NCBI GenBank assembly: GCA_008711295.1
Contig: VUYV01000016.1
Coordinates: forward strand, 1,996,787 to 2,060,786
Length of the DNA stretch: 64,000 bases
Reading direction: 5' to 3'
Source: Anarhynchus alexandrinus
Taxonomy: Eukaryota; Chordata; Aves; Charadriiformes; Charadriidae
In this document: one piece after another, positions 61,025-64,000 of the stretch
Layout: each line of letters starts with the position of its first letter
Numbering within the stretch: the first letter of the stretch is position 1
The notes under the pieces: generated by a model
What the model was told of the DNA's origin: nothing
Seen by the model: the letters and a program-made list of their open reading frames with translations, nothing else
Database searches by the model: none
Made by a program: the position numbers and the translations under genes

Positions 61025-63390
61025 TGTATTTAGGATGTGTGCAATGCATAATAAAAAATACTTATGAAAATGTATGGAAAAAATTACTTTGCACTATTAG
61101 GGCTTTTTTAAGCTACCATGTCCTCACCATTTCCACTATTTCCTCTTAAAATACCAAGTATGTTCAAAAGAACAACTATTTCATGAAAAAAGTGTTCAAC
61201 CAAGCACTACTTAACAGGATACTTATACATTTACCTAAACTTTCAGGCTCTTTTCATATATAAAGGGAGTATTTGTGTTCTTTTCCAAGGACGAAGCTAT
61301 TTAATAACATTAGAGTAAAGCTTTATTTTACACTCCTACTTCCTTAGTCCTTCAGGACAGATTCTCACTATCATAAATGCATGTTGTTCCACTGAAGAAG
61401 GTAGTGGCATGTTAATCAGAAAAGCAGAGGGTCTGAATCACCATATCCTAGAAATCAATATCCTTTTCCAGTGGATATTTCAAAGCATAAAGGTTAGGAG
61501 ATTGACAAGTGCCCATGTGTATGTTCATATCATTGCAATGGAGACATTTCAGGGTGACCATTTCCATGAAAAAAAATCCCGCAGAAAGCCAATGTATTAT
61601 TTTCATACGACTCAGAGGTCTTACGGGAGATATAGGTTGTGCACAGTCTTTGAGGACACTGAACGGGGATGCGCATCACACAATTTCATTAGTGACAGAC
61701 CAAAAGCATGAAGTAGTAATTCACACAGCAGTAATTCCAGACAAGTGCCCAAATACCATTCACCCCAACTGAGTCTATTCAACATCTGGACACATACTTG
61801 TACATTGCTACATATTATGGACCAGATTCATATAGGTACTGAAACACCAGTTTCTATTGATTTTACTAAATGAGATACCCAGATAACTGAAGAACCATGC
61901 CCTTGTGCATTTGGACTTTCATTCTACCAACAGAGCCTTTATGAAGCTGAAGTTATTGGATATCAGGTTATCAGCAGCATGATGAAATCTGGTGAGGATT
62001 TGAAACTATCAACAAAGGTTTAATGTTAAACAATCAGAGCCAAGTTCAACCTCCCTAATCTTATATCATGCTTAGTTCTGCTAAATTGAATAAGAATTAT
62101 GTGATGTTTAGTAACTTGTGATGTGACAGCTGCTCAGAAAGAGTGATTCACATCAGCTGCTTCTTAAGTAGAAAGGGCATCCTCCTAAGTATCTGGTGTT
62201 CATTTACTGGGGGCAGTTAAATAAAAATTCATCACCACTCTCTTTTCATTCACTCCCATCTCTCAGCCTGTCCCACAGCACTGATGTTCCACCCATTTCA
62301 GAGAACACAGCAAGACATATCTGTAGCTCCTCAGCCCCATGTCCAAGTGTAGAGTGAGACAGAAGCTACGACGCTATGCCTTGAGGGGGGGGTACCTCCT
62401 CCAAATCACAGCTCAAAACTAAAAGAACCAAAACAACAATATGTCCATCACACGGCCCAGGTGAGGCAAGAAAGCACAAGCTCCCCTCAAAACATCATTC
62501 ACACTCATCTGTGTTCACTCCTTCCCCTGAATACCGCACCAAGGCCAAGCTACACACCAAAAGCATGATGTATTGCATAAGGAACTTGCCGTAAGTAGAA
62601 TATGACTGCTTTCTGGAATCTGCTCAGGTTACGGGCACACAATCAAATGCAATCAAGGCACAGCAGCTAAACAAGTTAGCACCTGTCAGCTGGGCCTCTA
62701 AACCTACCTCTTTATATTTCCTTTATATTTCACCCAGAAGCGTATTATGGAAAGGACCATGCAGTGAAAGATGCTGCCTTCACCCCTGGCTTGTTTGGCT
62801 GTTCACCACCCTTCTGCTGCAAGTTGCCACCTTCACATTTCAGCTGGCAAATCCAAACCTGTGAGTGCTTTCATTTACTTAACTTAAAAAATAAAAAAAA
62901 AGAGGAAACAAAAATCATATGGCTTAGTTAAAACAGATCTCAAAACTAAGTTGGCTGTACTAGCACTAACATGCAGGACTGATTGAATGTTTTTTTTCTC
63001 CTCAGACAGCTGGTTAAGCTGGTTAGGGTGATAACTTCTAGGACATCAGTAGTAACAAATAGTTGGAAGGAAATTAAGCTACTTTTGCAGCACTCCTCTG
63101 GAATAGCTCCAGCCCACCCTGGCTGCAAAGAAAAACATGCTACCTTAGATCCCAGTGGAAAGGGTCTCAATTTCAGTCAGTATTCTCAATAAATATGAAA
63201 AAGAACATGCAAGGCAAAACCAGACAGGTTCCTTAAACAAAGACTATGATTAATTTTAAACTATGTTGTCCAATCATATTGATCATTATAGCCACTTACA
63301 TTTACTATAAATCTACTAGAGTTTTCTTGTTTTGTTTCTTTACTTCAATACAAAAACAAGAACTCTCTCCCACAGTCAGCTAAATATTTC
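61025..63390. other. Unique non-coding DNA
   Basis: No gene recognised. GGACCAGATTCATATAGG near 61820 and TTTCTATTGATTTTAC after it faintly recall the palindromic element family, but too weakly to call. Confidence 0.5.
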
Positions 63391-63394
63391 CTGA

Positions 63395-63560
63395 AATAAC
63401 ACATGAGTGGTGGCGATTTTACCCAGCAGGTTCCTTTATCACCATGGAGCAGGAAAGTTGACAGGCTTTGTGTCTGAAATGTAATTAGCTTGTGAGAGTA
63501 CGGTCATAATGAAAGTAAAATTTACATTATTGCAGGCATGTGATTGTTTGCTCTTTCAAA
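63395..63560. promoter_or_regulatory. Possible conserved non-coding block, short
   Basis: TGAGTGGTGGCGATTTTACC, GTAATTAGCTTGTGAG and ACGGTCATAATGAAAGTAAA lie in repeat-free DNA. Only a weak impression of constraint. Confidence 0.18.
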
Positions 63561-64000
63561 CAGGAGTAAAAGGTGAATTCCAAGGCATGTATTTGGGGGG
63601 CTTATTCAATCAATATCCTCAGACTTCCTATGCATCTGTTGAGGGGAGAGGAGGCAACTGGAGGTTTAGATCAGGTTTCTGTGTGAAAGTTTTAAGACCT
63701 CAAAAGAAGAGATGAATGATAAAAATGACTAACACCATTGGGCCTGAGCCCCATTTCAATCCCATTCAGGATTCACCCAGATTAACAGAGGAAAAAGCTC
63801 TCCCTTAAGCAGATGTAGAGGTTTACAAACCCCTTCAAAGAATAAAAAGTAGCTACCCTTCTTCATTAAAAAACCAAAAGGCTTAATTTTCTAAGCTAAA
63901 TTCTCTCAGCAAATACATTTGTAGAGCAAGCCTCAAACACACTGAAATGCAACACACTTTGACCCTCTTCTATTCATTTCTGAAAGGCTGAAACAAAAGA

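Noticed and set aside
61815..61865. Possible palindromic-element trace (GGACCAGATTCATATAGG)
   Set aside because: Only a few words agree and no inverted arm is found.
1..64000. tRNA, rRNA and microRNA genes
   Set aside because: No cloverleaf with A and B boxes and no rRNA segment was seen. Hairpins noted are too short or too loose to call as microRNA precursors without folding and small-RNA data.

Overview
This is vertebrate, most likely avian, nuclear DNA that is non-coding throughout as far as I can read. The clearest lineage marker is the CR1 LINE. Three short copies keep the bird-type CR1 3' end: minus strand at about 16944-17043 and 49112-49190, and plus strand at 54181-54408. The plus copy ends in the CR1 tail repeat of the ATTCTATG type and still reads as the C-terminus of the CR1 reverse transcriptase. 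Older relics of kinds common in sauropsids are also present: a decayed CR1 at 43155-43480, MIR-type SINE remnants, and short palindromic elements. No bacterial features are present (no operons, ribosome binding sites, dense ORFs or CRISPR).

I recognise no protein-coding gene, exon, tRNA or rRNA. The many open frames of 60-174 codons lack recognisable domains, overlap on both strands and look like chance ORFs in AT-rich DNA. The exception is 26870-27520, which holds a broken Ty3/Gypsy-type gag with the capsid layout from which the vertebrate SCAN domain is thought to derive. The window is therefore intergenic or lies in a large intron; nothing in it decides which.

Layout: 1-8.2 kb is mostly unique AT-rich DNA. 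8.2-10.2 kb has a long inverted repeat, a tandem RUNX-like site and a possible conserved block. 10.2-19 kb is mostly unique, with one CR1 fragment, a 65-bp direct repeat and a trace of a palindromic element. 19-24 kb has three possible regulatory blocks and a CTCF-like site. 24-28 kb has small palindromes and the gag fossil. 28-39 kb holds two MIR relics and one palindromic element. 39.5-39.9 kb has the most striking regulatory-looking block, with an 18-bp perfect palindrome of paired GATA sites. 43-49 kb has CR1 and MIR relics and a CA/TA microsatellite. 51.6-53.8 kb holds two more possible conserved blocks. 54-58 kb has the best CR1 copy, palindromic relics and a CTCF-like site. 60.65-61.02 kb is a decayed tandem array whose unit resembles part of CR1 reverse transcriptase.

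The regulatory readings (conserved blocks, CTCF, RUNX, GATA, SOX, POU motifs) rest on motif inspection only and are low confidence. Repeat families were recognised from memory of family consensus features, not by database search.
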